A DNA stretch of 64,000 bases from CAYLLN01 sp964384375 (lineage in GTDB: Bacteria > Planctomycetota > Planctomycetia > Pirellulales > Pirellulaceae). The notes under the pieces are model-generated. The model ran no database searches, was not told the DNA's origin, and worked only from the letters and a program-made list of their open reading frames with translations. Both the position numbers and the translations under genes were made by a program. Positions 35,296 through 43,999 of this stretch are shown here, in pieces. Positions within the stretch are counted from its first letter, which is position 1. Each line of letters begins with the position of its first letter. The stretch is from positions 1 to 64,000 of the forward strand of contig CAYLLN010000019.1 in assembly GCA_964384375.1 (NCBI GenBank), in the 5' to 3' direction.

Positions 35296-37097
35296 ATCGC
35301 CTCCTCTCCATCGGCCTCGTGCTGGTTCTTTCTTCACCGCTCGTCGCTCAGCGTCAGATGGAGCAACTCGGTCGCGGCCTCGTCGCGATTCACGAAGGGG
35401 ACAGCCGCGTCTTTGTCAGCTGGCGGCTTTTGGCCACTGATCCTCCCGCAACTGGCTTCCACGTCTATCGTCGCACAGCCGGCGGCTCGCCGGAAAAACT
35501 GACTGCCGAGCCGCTCAGCGGCCCGACGCACTTTCTCGATGCCGCGACGCCGCTCGATCAGCCGCTCGTGTACGAAGTGCGGCCCGTGGTGGATGGCAAG
35601 GAGCAGAAGGACGACAAGCGAATCGGATCGCGTGTCGCCCTCCCGGCGATGCCCCCTCCCCTGCCCTATCTCACCGTTCCGCTGCAAACACCGGCAGGTT
35701 ACACGCCCAGCGATGCGTCGGTCGGCGATCTGGACGGCGATGGCGAGTACGAGATCGTACTGCATCAGGTCGGCCGCGGCCGCGATAACTCGCAGCGCGG
35801 CACGACCACCGAACCGATTCTGCAGGCGTATGGTCTCGATGGAAAACTGCTCTGGACGATCAACCTCGGCAAGAACATTCGCGAAGGAGCGCACTACACG
35901 CAGTTCATGGTCTATGACCTCGACGCCGATGGCCGGGCCGAAGTCGCTTGCAAGACCGCCGACGGCACCATCGACGGGCGCGGTCAGGTCATTGGCGACG
36001 CAGCAGCCGACCATCGCACCGCCGGTGGTTACGTGCTTGCCGGGCCGGAATTCCTGACGATCTTTGACGGGCAAACCGGAGCGGCTCTGGCGACCACCGA
36101 CTACCTCCCGCCGCGCGGCGATGTGGCCGCCTGGGGCGACAATACGGGCAATCGCGTCGACCGTTTTCTCGCGTGCATCGCCTTTCTCGACGGCAAGCGG
36201 CCGAGCCTTGTCATGTGTCGTGGGTACTACACTCGCGCGGTGCTGGCCGCGTGGGATTGGCGTGATGGCAAGCTGACGAAGCGCTGGGTCTTCGACAGCG
36301 ACGACGGCACGCCCGGCAATCGCGACTATCGCGGGCAGGGGAATCACAATCTGGCGGCAGCCGATGTCGATGGGGATGGGCGCGACGAGATTGTCTATGG
36401 CTCGGCGACGATCGACGACGACGGCCGCGGCCTCTATTCCACGCGCCTCGGCCACGGCGACGTGCTGCACGTTGCCGACCACGATCCCACGCGGCCGGGC
36501 TTGGAAGTCTGGGGCATTCACGAAAATGAGCGCGGTGCGACCGACCGGCCCGGCGCGTCGCTCCGCAGTGCCGCCACCGGCGAGGTGTTGTTTTCGGTGC
36601 TGACGGGGCAAGATGTCGGCCGCGGAATGGCTGCCGACATCGATCCGCGGCATCCGGGCAGTGAACTGTGGACCAACAACGGCGGCCTGTGGAACGCGCG
36701 CGGCGAGCGGATCGGCAATCGGCCCCGGTCGTGCAACATGGCGATCTGGTGGGACGGCGACGCGCAGCGCGAACTGCTCGACGGCGTAATTATCTCAAAG
36801 TGGCAGCCGGAAGCGGGGATGGCGACAGCGCTTCTTGACGGCCGCGATGATCATGGCGTCGCCTCCAACAACGGCAGCAAGTCGAATCCCTGCCTCGCAG
36901 CCGACATTCTCGGCGATTGGCGCGAAGAGCTGATCGCACGCACAGCCGACGGGAGCGAACTTCGCATCTTCACGACGACGATTCCGACCACACTCCGACT
37001 GCCGACGCTGATGCACGACGCACACTATCGCCTGGGCGTCGCGACGCAGAACGTCGGCTACAACCAACCGCCGCACTTGAGCTTCATCCCCAAGTGA
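35292..37097 (+). CDS. Rhamnogalacturonan lyase, PL11-like, secreted
   Basis: 601 residues. ATG 35292 overlaps the DDAH stop in ATGA, so the two genes are translationally coupled. An N-terminal signal (MNRLLSIGLVLVLSSPLVAQ) is followed by MEQLGRGLVAIHEGDSRVFV and SWRLLATDPPATGFHVYRRT, then a beta-propeller region with calcium-binding DLDGDGEYEIVL, DLDADGRAEVACKTADGT and DVDGDGRDEIVYGSATIDDD loops, closing with MHDAHYRLGVATQNVGYNQP. This is the pattern of polysaccharide lyase family 11 (YesW/YesX), which cleaves pectin rhamnogalacturonan I. Confidence 0.88.
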   Translation: MNRLLSIGLVLVLSSPLVAQRQMEQLGRGLVAIHEGDSRVFVSWRLLATDPPATGFHVYRRTAGGSPEKLTAEPLSGPTHFLDAATPLDQPLVYEVRPVVDGKEQKDDKRIGSRVALPAMPPPLPYLTVPLQTPAGYTPSDASVGDLDGDGEYEIVLHQVGRGRDNSQRGTTTEPILQAYGLDGKLLWTINLGKNIREGAHYTQFMVYDLDADGRAEVACKTADGTIDGRGQVIGDAAADHRTAGGYVLAGPEFLTIFDGQTGAALATTDYLPPRGDVAAWGDNTGNRVDRFLACIAFLDGKRPSLVMCRGYYTRAVLAAWDWRDGKLTKRWVFDSDDGTPGNRDYRGQGNHNLAAADVDGDGRDEIVYGSATIDDDGRGLYSTRLGHGDVLHVADHDPTRPGLEVWGIHENERGATDRPGASLRSAATGEVLFSVLTGQDVGRGMAADIDPRHPGSELWTNNGGLWNARGERIGNRPRSCNMAIWWDGDAQRELLDGVIISKWQPEAGMATALLDGRDDHGVASNNGSKSNPCLAADILGDWREELIARTADGSELRIFTTTIPTTLRLPTLMHDAHYRLGVATQNVGYNQPPHLSFIPK

Positions 37098-37106
37098 TGG
37101 CTCTCT

Positions 37107-37631
37107 CTACACCGGCGCGACGATCTCCAGCAGTTCGATCGCCAGATACCCGTCGAGATAAATAAACGCCGTCCGGCCATAGGTCGTTTGCGGCTTCGCT
37201 AACCCGAACAACCGACAGAGCGCCGGACCGGGTTCAATGCGATACAGCGAGCCGAGCTGCACTTCACGCATCACGTTGTGCTCGATCAGCACGCGCCCTA
37301 GCGGCGTCTGCTCGGCCAAAATCTCCTGACGCACGTCGTCGCCGAGCAGCATCAGGTTCAGCCGCGGAATGCCGAACAGCACGGCCTTCCGATCCGACTG
37401 CCGATGCAGCACGATCTCGCGCGAGTAGTACTCACCGTCTCGCTTGGTATTCAAAACCTGCACATCGACCGGCGAGCCGTGAAATCGCTCGACCGACACC
37501 GTCATGTGCTCGTGGTGCGCCAGCAGTGTCCGATACGGTTCGGGCGTCTGCAAGACGAGCACTTCGGCAAACGACCCCAAGTCCCCCGTGTTGGGATAGA
37601 ACAAGCCGGCAAGGTGATCGAGAGCGGGCAT
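37107..37631 (-). CDS. Chorismate-lyase-like fold protein
   Basis: 174 residues. The pattern of the middle and end (VQVLNTKRDGEYYSREIVLH, RKAVLFGIPRLNLMLL, QTPLGRVLIEHNVMREVQLG, RTAFIYLDGYLAIELLEIVA) is like the UbiC/DUF98 chorismate-lyase family. Chorismate lyase makes 4-hydroxybenzoate. The gene is next to a polyprenyl synthase, so a quinone or prenylated product is conceivable, but planctomycetes generally make menaquinone. The family call is by eye and moderate. Confidence 0.65.
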   Translation of the reverse strand: MPALDHLAGLFYPNTGDLGSFAEVLVLQTPEPYRTLLAHHEHMTVSVERFHGSPVDVQVLNTKRDGEYYSREIVLHRQSDRKAVLFGIPRLNLMLLGDDVRQEILAEQTPLGRVLIEHNVMREVQLGSLYRIEPGPALCRLFGLAKPQTTYGRTAFIYLDGYLAIELLEIVAPV

Positions 37632-37676
37632 TCGAACTCGAAATTGGCGGGATGGAAAGTCGCTGGCAAAAGGCAG

Positions 37677-37783
37677 ATCACGAAAACACGAAAGAGGTAA
37701 AGCACGAAACAGACCGGAAGGAAGCTACGCGTGATTTGCTGTTTGCTCCATTCGTGCTTTCTTCCGCTTCGTGTTTTCGTGAT
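37677..37783. repeat. 107-base inverted-repeat element, MITE-like
   Basis: A perfect 16-base inverted repeat, ATCACGAAAACACGAA (37677-37692) and its complement (37768-37783), bounds the element, with a second nested pair AAGCACGAA/TTCGTGCTT inside. It lies between two minus-strand genes. No target duplication is obvious. Confidence 0.6.
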
Positions 37784-37801
37784 GGCTTGGACAATGCGGC
37801 C

Positions 37802-39736
37802 TCAACCAATTGCCGTAAGCACGGCAGGCGGCGACGCCTCGGGCCGGGCGTGGTCCAGCACGCTGTCGATCAGGTAGTAGAGCAGCGCCCGCAGTTCTTC
37901 CGGCTCGATCTCGTCGGCAATTTTCTCGGCCCGCTCCTGGTGCTTCTCGACGAGACGCATCGCCTTCTCGAAAACACCGGCTTCTTCGTACAGTTCTCGA
38001 ACTCGGGCTAGCGTAGCAGACACACTCCGTGTGCCGTCGCCGCTTACCAGGTCGAGCAACTCGCTCTGCTTCTCAGCAGGCAAGCCTTCCAGCGCCAGCG
38101 CCCAGAGCACCGTCGGCCTTCCGCCAAGGATGTCCCCACCCGCCGCCATCTTGTTGTGATTGTCGCCGTCCCAGTCACCGAGGTCGTTGAGAATTTGGAA
38201 TGCCACGCCCAGGTTCCGGGCGAACTGCTTGATCGGCTCGACGTATTTCTCGGCCGGCCCGGCCAGTCGCACACCGCTATAGAGTGCCGCTTCAAAAGCC
38301 GGCGCGGTCTTCAGGGCGTAAATCTTGAGCGCATCGAGCGGCTTCAGGCGCTTGTCACCCTTGTCACTTTTACCACTGTCGCGCCACATCAGCTCGGCCC
38401 CCTGCCCCTCGGAGAGGCGCAGGTGCGCATCGGCCAGGCAGTCGAGAATATCGGCGACCGTCTCGGCCCCGAGCGTCTTGCTCTCGCGGCTCACGAGGCG
38501 ATACCCCATGCCGATCAGGTAATCGCCGACGTTGATCGCCGTCGCGGTGCCGTACTGCTTGTGAACCGTTTCCTCGCCGTAGCGGAAGGCATCGTCGTCT
38601 TCGATGTCGTCATGGACGAGCGAGGCCTTATGGAAGGTTTCGATCGACATGGCCGCGCGGCGGACGCTGTCGCTGAACTTTGCAGCTTCTTCTGCGCCAT
38701 TCGCGCCGGTCGCCTTGCCACCAGTCAGCGCGTCATAAACGGCGAGCGTGATGAACGGCCTGCTGTACTTGCCCCCCTTGGCCAGGAAGTCGTAGGCGAT
38801 GGATTCCGTCGCAGCGATGGGGTCGGTTCCCGATCGCACACGTGGCGCAATCCGCGCGAGCTCTTCCGGCTTGAACAGGTTCGCCGCTGCTCGCAACAGA
38901 TGTACGTAGGTCCGTGTCGATGGCTGGTCCCCCGCGCCGGCTTGCAGCTTGACCATCCGCATCACCCAGTCGTCATCGACGCTCGTATTGCGGCAGTCGC
39001 TGGAAAGGAGCGGCACCGCCATGCACGGAATGCCGGCGAGCAGGATTTTGTCAATCGCCTTCTCTAGCACGTTCAGGCAGGCGACGCCGACGATCGCATC
39101 GACGTAGCCGCTGACGATGATCTTGAGGACGATCGGCGAGCCCTCGGCGACGAGCACCTTATACCCCATCTCGTCGGCCAGGCCGCGAAAATCGGCGATG
39201 CTGCACGCCCCGCACTTTTTGCACTCCAGGCCGAACTCGTCGTAATCGGCCGGGCAACCCTCCGCGTGCTTCAGGCAGTGCGGCAAGAGGAACAGCCGGC
39301 GCGACGGCGGCACCGCGGCAACCTGATCCTTCCAGAACTCGCTCGCCAGCACCACCATCATCCAGCCGACGTATCCCTCCGGCTGCCCCAGCTCGGCGAG
39401 ATGCTGCCGAACGAGCTTTTCCATCTCGTCCTTCGTCAGCGGACGCGACTTGTCAAGCGTGGCCGCCACCTCCACCGCCCGCGCCTGCAGCCGCTCGCGC
39501 AGCTCCTTCGACGGCGGCACCAGCTTCAGGTGGGCGGTCTGCCGGCGCTTGCTCTTCTTCGGCGCCTCGCCGGCAAATTCGGGGGGCGTGTCTTCCGAAT
39601 AGGGGAGTTCCTTGGCCGGCTCGCGCTCTGACTGCGTGCGGGTGTCGTCGCGGGCGCTGCCGAGCGTCGCCGCGTCGCGGTGACCCAGCGTTTCTCCCAG
39701 CGGGCTACGCGGTGTACTCAGAGTTGCATCGTCCAA
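37802..39736 (-). CDS. DUF116-polyprenyl synthase fusion
   Basis: 644 residues from TTG 39736, which lies 8 bases after GAGG overlapping the upstream cyclase stop; an earlier TTG at 39787 would overlap the cyclase. Residues about 100-285 are DUF116: LLPHCLKHAEGCPADYDEFG, LECKKCGACSIADFRGLA and a late DCRNTSVDDDW, with a cysteine cluster. The rest is a trans-isoprenyl diphosphate synthase: LVHDDIEDDD (first Asp-rich motif, near residue 375) and FQILNDLGDWDGDN (second). It probably makes a linear prenyl diphosphate; length unclear. A dispersed-repeat copy is encoded in frame as DGTRSVSATLAR. Confidence 0.86.
   Translation of the reverse strand: MDDATLSTPRSPLGETLGHRDAATLGSARDDTRTQSEREPAKELPYSEDTPPEFAGEAPKKSKRRQTAHLKLVPPSKELRERLQARAVEVAATLDKSRPLTKDEMEKLVRQHLAELGQPEGYVGWMMVVLASEFWKDQVAAVPPSRRLFLLPHCLKHAEGCPADYDEFGLECKKCGACSIADFRGLADEMGYKVLVAEGSPIVLKIIVSGYVDAIVGVACLNVLEKAIDKILLAGIPCMAVPLLSSDCRNTSVDDDWVMRMVKLQAGAGDQPSTRTYVHLLRAAANLFKPEELARIAPRVRSGTDPIAATESIAYDFLAKGGKYSRPFITLAVYDALTGGKATGANGAEEAAKFSDSVRRAAMSIETFHKASLVHDDIEDDDAFRYGEETVHKQYGTATAINVGDYLIGMGYRLVSRESKTLGAETVADILDCLADAHLRLSEGQGAELMWRDSGKSDKGDKRLKPLDALKIYALKTAPAFEAALYSGVRLAGPAEKYVEPIKQFARNLGVAFQILNDLGDWDGDNHNKMAAGGDILGGRPTVLWALALEGLPAEKQSELLDLVSGDGTRSVSATLARVRELYEEAGVFEKAMRLVEKHQERAEKIADEIEPEELRALLYYLIDSVLDHARPEASPPAVLTAIG
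38013..38038. repeat. Dispersed hairpin repeat inside the polyprenyl synthase gene
   Basis: A hairpin CACAC-TCC-GTGTG within GTAGCAGACACACTCCGTGT. A near-identical copy lies at 52573-52598 in non-coding DNA, which shows it is a mobile repeat and not a conserved protein segment. Confidence 0.7.
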
Positions 39737-39746
39737 GGTGTCGTCC

Positions 39747-41909
39747 TCACGGCACGCGGGCGGGAGCCGGCTGGGCGTCTGAATCAAGTGGGGCGGGGTG
39801 GGCGAACTGTCGGCAGGCGCGGCCCAAGGCGGCCACGGTAAACGTCAACGGATAGAGCCTCTCATAATACCACAACTTGGCGAAGTAAAAGCCGATCGGA
39901 GCGGGCTGGCGGTGCTCGCCGCGCTCGACCCGATCGAGGAGCCAGTTCAAGCCTTTTTCGACGGCAGCGGACAAGGGGCTAGAGGCTAGTGGCTGGGGGC
40001 TAGTGGGAAGAGCGGCGAGCAGGGCCTCGACGGCGAGTGCGGTCTCCTCCACGGACGATTTCAGATTTCGGATTTCAGATTTCAGATTTGATGCCGAGCA
40101 TTCTTCTCCAATCTGCAATCTGAAATTTGAAATCTGCAATTTTTTCCACACTCCGCTCCCCCATCCCCCATCCTCGTTCTGATTCGCCACCAGCCACGCC
40201 ACGCCGCGCTGCGCCTCGGACGAATCCATGAGGCCCAAATCGCGATAGGCAAACAGCACCTTCGCCGTCCCATAGACCGGATTGTCCTCCTCCGGATGAT
40301 CCTGATTGCCGAACCAGAGCGGCGACCACGAGCCGTCGAGGTGTTGGCGTGGCTGCAAATACCTCTCTCTGCTTCGCCATGCGAGTGCGTTAAAACGGCG
40401 ATACAAGTTGAAGTCGAAGCGTGAGAAAAACCACCTATCTAAATCGCCACCATCTTCTGCCTCGTTCATTAAATTGTGGAGTTCTACGAACGCACGCGAC
40501 GCATGAGCCGTCAAATCAGAACCGCTTCGATCAAAGGGTAGTTTTCCCCATCCGCGGCAAAATGTCGGCCATCCTCCGTCTGCATTTCGCAGCCCGAACA
40601 ACCATGCGCCGGACTCGCACATGGTAGTAGCGATTTGGAACCGCAGCTCAGGGTTCAATCGCTTCGATTCACGCCACGAGTTCAACGCCAGAATCGCCCC
40701 CGGCGTGTCATCCGCATCGGGCACCGCGCCAGAGAGGTCGGTCCAGCCGAAGCCGCCGGGGTCGGCCCCGGTGAAGGGATGCCGCTTGGTGTGCTGGCAG
40801 GAGAGGAGCCAGTCTAGGCATTGCGGGCCGAGCAACTCCGCCACATCCTCCCCCGCGCCGGCTAGCGCGTTGATCGCCAGTGTCGTGTTCCACGTCGCGA
40901 GGTTCGTGTCGATCGGCCAGCTCCCGTCCGGGCGAATCGACGCCGCGAGGAATTTGACGCCGTGGTGGATGACTTCGTCGGCGATGCCCTCAAAGCCGCG
41001 ACCATTGGTCGCGGTCTGTCCGTTCTCCGCGACCACTGGTCGCGGCTTTGGGATCGACGCCAAACTCATCACCACAAACGCCGTCAGCGGCGTCGCTTCG
41101 AGATACCCGCCGCTATCGGGCTGCATTCGGCGAAGCACCTTCAGGCTGCGGCTGATCGAGAGCCAGCGGATAAGTCGCGAAACCGGGTTCCACGGCGGGG
41201 CGTGGTGATACCGCGCCTGGCCGATGGCTACGAGGGCCGGAATCGCGTAGCTCACAACCGGCATCCCGACAAACCGATACCAGGCCTGCGGCACGCACGC
41301 GAGTTCAAACGGGAGCGGATCGATCTCCCGCCAGTCCAAGAGTCCCGCCAGCGCCAGGTTCGTCATGATTGGCACGACGAACGTCTTATCGATCCCGTAC
41401 CGCTCGCGGAGTCCTGCGAGTCCCCCTTTTGTTTCGATGTAGGCGTTGGCTTTCGCCAGCAGCATCTCCATTTCGCTCGTTCCCACGCTCTGCGTGGGAA
41501 CGCCCGCCTCGGACGCTCCGCGTCCCTGGACTTGGCGGGCAAGGTGCATCGCTGCCACAACGAGATACGTCGTCGCAATGTTCGAGTGCGACAGGTCGGT
41601 GTCGCCGAACCCGCCGTCGTCATTTTGCTGGGTGGCGAGGTAGGCGATGCCGCGCGAGATAAGCGAGTTGAGAAAATCGGAATCGTATGTCTCAACGGAA
41701 CCATCGGGAGGCTGACGCCCCCCGCTCGCCTGCTGACTCCTGTCTCCTGTCCCCTGTCTCCTGACGATTGCCAGCGCACTCACCGCCGTCGCCGTCGAAA
41801 GAGCCGACGACGAAAGCTCGCCGACCCAATGGCCGTCATCCGTCCGTTCGGCAAGCAGCTCGTCGCGGACTTGCTGGTAAGCGGATTGAAGGCGATCCAA
41901 GTCGAGCAT
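39747..41909 (-). CDS. shc: Squalene-hopene cyclase with repeat-derived inserts
   Basis: Cyclises squalene to hopanoids at the membrane. 720 residues. The catalytic acid motif is PDADDTPGA (DxDD type, near residue 398). QW-type repeats are seen at DGGFGDTDLSHSN, DGSWPIDTNLATWN, DGGWPTFCRGWGKLPFDRS, DGSWSPLWFGNQ and DGGWGSG. The length is at the top of the family range because at least five low-complexity or palindromic segments are encoded in frame (39976-41765). The active-site parts look intact, so the enzyme is probably functional. It is upstream of and nearly overlaps the polyprenyl synthase gene. Confidence 0.9.
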   Translation of the reverse strand: MLDLDRLQSAYQQVRDELLAERTDDGHWVGELSSSALSTATAVSALAIVRRQGTGDRSQQASGGRQPPDGSVETYDSDFLNSLISRGIAYLATQQNDDGGFGDTDLSHSNIATTYLVVAAMHLARQVQGRGASEAGVPTQSVGTSEMEMLLAKANAYIETKGGLAGLRERYGIDKTFVVPIMTNLALAGLLDWREIDPLPFELACVPQAWYRFVGMPVVSYAIPALVAIGQARYHHAPPWNPVSRLIRWLSISRSLKVLRRMQPDSGGYLEATPLTAFVVMSLASIPKPRPVVAENGQTATNGRGFEGIADEVIHHGVKFLAASIRPDGSWPIDTNLATWNTTLAINALAGAGEDVAELLGPQCLDWLLSCQHTKRHPFTGADPGGFGWTDLSGAVPDADDTPGAILALNSWRESKRLNPELRFQIATTMCESGAWLFGLRNADGGWPTFCRGWGKLPFDRSGSDLTAHASRAFVELHNLMNEAEDGGDLDRWFFSRFDFNLYRRFNALAWRSRERYLQPRQHLDGSWSPLWFGNQDHPEEDNPVYGTAKVLFAYRDLGLMDSSEAQRGVAWLVANQNEDGGWGSGVWKKLQISNFRLQIGEECSASNLKSEIRNLKSSVEETALAVEALLAALPTSPQPLASSPLSAAVEKGLNWLLDRVERGEHRQPAPIGFYFAKLWYYERLYPLTFTVAALGRACRQFAHPAPLDSDAQPAPARVP
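39976..40010. repeat. CTAG-rich low-complexity insert in shc
   Basis: Three GGCTAG-type units, encoded as PTSPQPLASSPL. This is the familiar CTAGCC-rich dispersed type and it breaks the cyclase homology. Confidence 0.55.
40058..40140. repeat. ATTTCAGATTT-type inverted repeat in shc
   Basis: Repeated ATTTCAGATTT/ATTTCGGATTT units at 40058-40089 and their complements at 40110-40140 form an AT-rich inverted repeat inside a GC-rich gene. It is read in frame as LQISNFRLQI and NLKSEIRNLKS. Confidence 0.75.
40997..41044. repeat. Two CGCGACCA-N-TGGTCGCG palindromes inside shc
   Basis: Copies at 40997-41013 and 41028-41044, with inverted flanks CAAAGCC/GGCTTTG, read in frame as PKPRPVVAENGQTATNGRGF. 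Elsewhere in the window this palindrome is intergenic. Confidence 0.85.
41479..41501. repeat. Perfect 10-bp hairpin insert in shc
   Basis: GTTCCCACGC-TCT-GCGTGGGAAC, read as GVPTQSVGT. A common planctomycete dispersed palindrome type, in frame. Confidence 0.75.
41705..41765. repeat. CTGTCTCCTGTC low-complexity insert in shc
   Basis: Tandem pyrimidine-rich CTCCTGTC units with a GC-rich flank, read as GTGDRSQQASGGRQPP. It lies near the N-terminus of the cyclase, which normally has no such insert. Confidence 0.55.
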
Positions 41910-42074
41910 GGCTTATGCACGGGTCGGAAAAGAATTGGTTTGGGTTGTTTTTTGTCGCAAGTTATTGCATGGCAGATGCTTGCGACGATTTGTTGATTAT
42001 GCACGTATGCAAGTTATGCAGCTTAAGAACCGGGTTGCGGTTTGAGCGTGCTAAGGCAAATCACCAGTTCGCAG

Positions 42075-42335
42075 CTAGTTTTTGTTGTCATGCGTTGGCG
42101 TCTGTGGCAATCCAAACGCCGTTAGGTCCTCCTGCAAATCGGCCAATGCACGATCCACCAGCCGGCGAACTTCCTTCGCGACCTCCTCGGCAATCTGGCG
42201 GTCGGGAGGAAGCGCCATCCAGATCATGTTGATCACACTCCGAACTTGTTGATCCAGCATCGGCGCCATCATCCGGCGATACTGGGCCATCTTTTCGTGA
42301 TCGTTGTGATCATCGAAGCTCAAAGTTCCAAACAT
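42075..42335 (-). CDS. Hypothetical protein, 86 residues
   Basis: ATG 42335 has AGGAG 5 bases upstream; the frame extends to 42413 without a good site. The product is helical and charged (HEKMAQYRRMMAPMLDQQVR and IAEEVAKEVRRLVDRALADL), with no membrane segment. No family recognised. It stands alone between shc and the M48-like pseudoenzyme gene. Confidence 0.6.
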   Translation of the reverse strand: MFGTLSFDDHNDHEKMAQYRRMMAPMLDQQVRSVINMIWMALPPDRQIAEEVAKEVRRLVDRALADLQEDLTAFGLPQTPTHDNKN

Positions 42336-42449
42336 GGCTGCTCCTTTCAGCACGCAGAATCGAACTGCCGGATTATACAAATCACTTGTACACCAATCAA
42401 GCGTCGCCAACACCGCCCTGAATTCTGGCGAATTCAGCTACCGTGGAGT

Positions 42450-43841
42450 TCAGCCAGCCACCTTCCGCATTGCCGTCTTCAGGAGCTGCGGGCCGAAGCG
42501 AGCGGCGTAGTAGTCCCAAGAGACCTGTCGCGAGAGGTCGCCGCAGGCGGACACGAGGCTCTGTGCCGGCAGCGGACAGGCGAGTACGCCGATCGTAGGT
42601 TCGGCAGCAATTGCAGTGGATAGTTCGGCGGTGGTCGGCCGGCTGTCGAACGGGATCTCCTCGTCCTTGATGACGCTGCTGAGCAGTGTCGCGGCCAAGT
42701 CCGGCGTCACATCGGCCATCCGCTCGGCGAGGAAGTGAGGCAGGCTGTCGGGAAGCTGCTGCTCCTTGTAGAGGAACGGCAGCTCAGTGAGGATTCCCTC
42801 CCAGGTGAAGGCGACGACCTTCACTCGCTCATGGGTTGCCGTCCACGCCTTGCCGCCGATGAGCCGGGCGGCGGTCCGGTCGGCATCGAGCTCGCTCTCG
42901 CGGGTCAGCACCGCGGCGACGGTGTTGCCGATGAACATCGGAATCCAGAGCACGACGCGGGCCAGAAAGCTGAACGCCCGCAGCGGCAACAGCAGCCGGC
43001 CGAGGTGGAACCCTGGCCGCAAGTTGGCTCGCGTGATCCAGCGATCGAAGCGGTCCTCCTGATAGACGCTTCGCCACATCCAGCCGTTGATCGACCGGAT
43101 CAAATTCGCCGGTCCGCACCCCGCCCCGCGACGATGCGGGGCCAACTGCGCCGCGATGAGGCCGCCGAGTTGCTCCACCGTGAGGTTCATCACCAGCGGC
43201 AGGCCCAGCGAGAGCGTGCGCCCTTTCGAGTCCAGTGAAATTCGCGGTGAACATTCCGCCTGTAGGACCGACGGCGGCGAGGCATGGACTTGCTCGGTGA
43301 TTTTGGCGATGAAGTTGGCTAAAAGGGGCTGCTTGTCGGCCGGCAGCGGCACGATCTCGGCCGGCCGCTCCCGCGGCATCACGAGTGGGCGAATGAGGCA
43401 GAGGAGCAATAAGGCCGCGGCAGCCATTGCCACCGAAACGACCCACGACGGAATGTTGGGGCCGATGTCGCTCGTGGCGAGCCAGTAAACCCCGAACGCC
43501 AAGCCGCCGAGGATCGCAAAATAGCCGGCGACCAGCAGCAAGAGCACGACGAGCACGAGCCACGTCCCCAGCCGGCGGCCGAACGACACCTTGGGCAGCT
43601 CAATCTTGCCGGTGAACGCTGCCGCGAGTTGCTCAGCCGTGATTGCGGGCAACGTCGGTGCCGCGACTTTGGGAGCAGCCGTGGTCGATGTCGTGGAAGG
43701 AGTCGAGGAAACGCTCGCCCCCTTCGCCCCCGGCACGACGATGACCGCCTGGCACTTGGGGCACATCACCTTCTTACCCGCGAGCTCCTCCTTGGCTTTC
43801 AGCGCGTGCGAACACTTGGGGCAGCTAACGGAAATGGCCAA
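42450..43841 (-). CDS. Zinc-ribbon membrane protein, degenerate M48 peptidase paralogue
   Basis: 463 residues. An N-terminal zinc ribbon (CPKC at 8-11 and CPKC at 27-30) is followed by a low-complexity Ser/Thr linker, two membrane segments (about 90-170), and a region like an M48 zinc peptidase. The HExxH site is lost: where the active paralogue reads AHEFGH, this reads AQLAPHR. The later ESELDADRTAARLIGG, with the third-ligand-type Glu, is kept, as is the NLIRSINGWMWRSVYQEDRF block. So it is probably an inactive relative of the next gene, perhaps its regulator. They lie on the same strand. Confidence 0.78.
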   Translation of the reverse strand: MAISVSCPKCSHALKAKEELAGKKVMCPKCQAVIVVPGAKGASVSSTPSTTSTTAAPKVAAPTLPAITAEQLAAAFTGKIELPKVSFGRRLGTWLVLVVLLLLVAGYFAILGGLAFGVYWLATSDIGPNIPSWVVSVAMAAAALLLLCLIRPLVMPRERPAEIVPLPADKQPLLANFIAKITEQVHASPPSVLQAECSPRISLDSKGRTLSLGLPLVMNLTVEQLGGLIAAQLAPHRRGAGCGPANLIRSINGWMWRSVYQEDRFDRWITRANLRPGFHLGRLLLPLRAFSFLARVVLWIPMFIGNTVAAVLTRESELDADRTAARLIGGKAWTATHERVKVVAFTWEGILTELPFLYKEQQLPDSLPHFLAERMADVTPDLAATLLSSVIKDEEIPFDSRPTTAELSTAIAAEPTIGVLACPLPAQSLVSACGDLSRQVSWDYYAARFGPQLLKTAMRKVAG

Positions 43842-43911
43842 GGCCGGCTCCTTGCGAAATCAAGCGAGTGCAGCAGGGATGAGTCGCCGGCACTAGTGTA
43901 ATTGGCGGGAC

Positions 43912-43992
43912 CGGGAGGGCGAAGCTCCTGCTGAGCCGGTTGTCCGATTCGGCTCCCAACCTCGGCTCGGCAAGAGCCTCGCCCTCCCACGC
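43912..43992. repeat. Inverted repeat GGGAGGGCGAAGCTCCTGC
   Basis: The left part near 43912 and the right part ending GCCTCGCCCTCCC near 43992 are imperfect complements. A similar GGGAGGGCGAGGCTCCTGC lies at about 62190 inside the toroid gene. It sits between the pseudo-protease and the protease gene. Confidence 0.65.
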
Positions 43993-43999
43993 ATCGCCT

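Noticed and set aside
40962..41996. Plus-strand frame of 344 codons opposite shc
   Set aside because: It is the shadow of the cyclase gene; no start signal.
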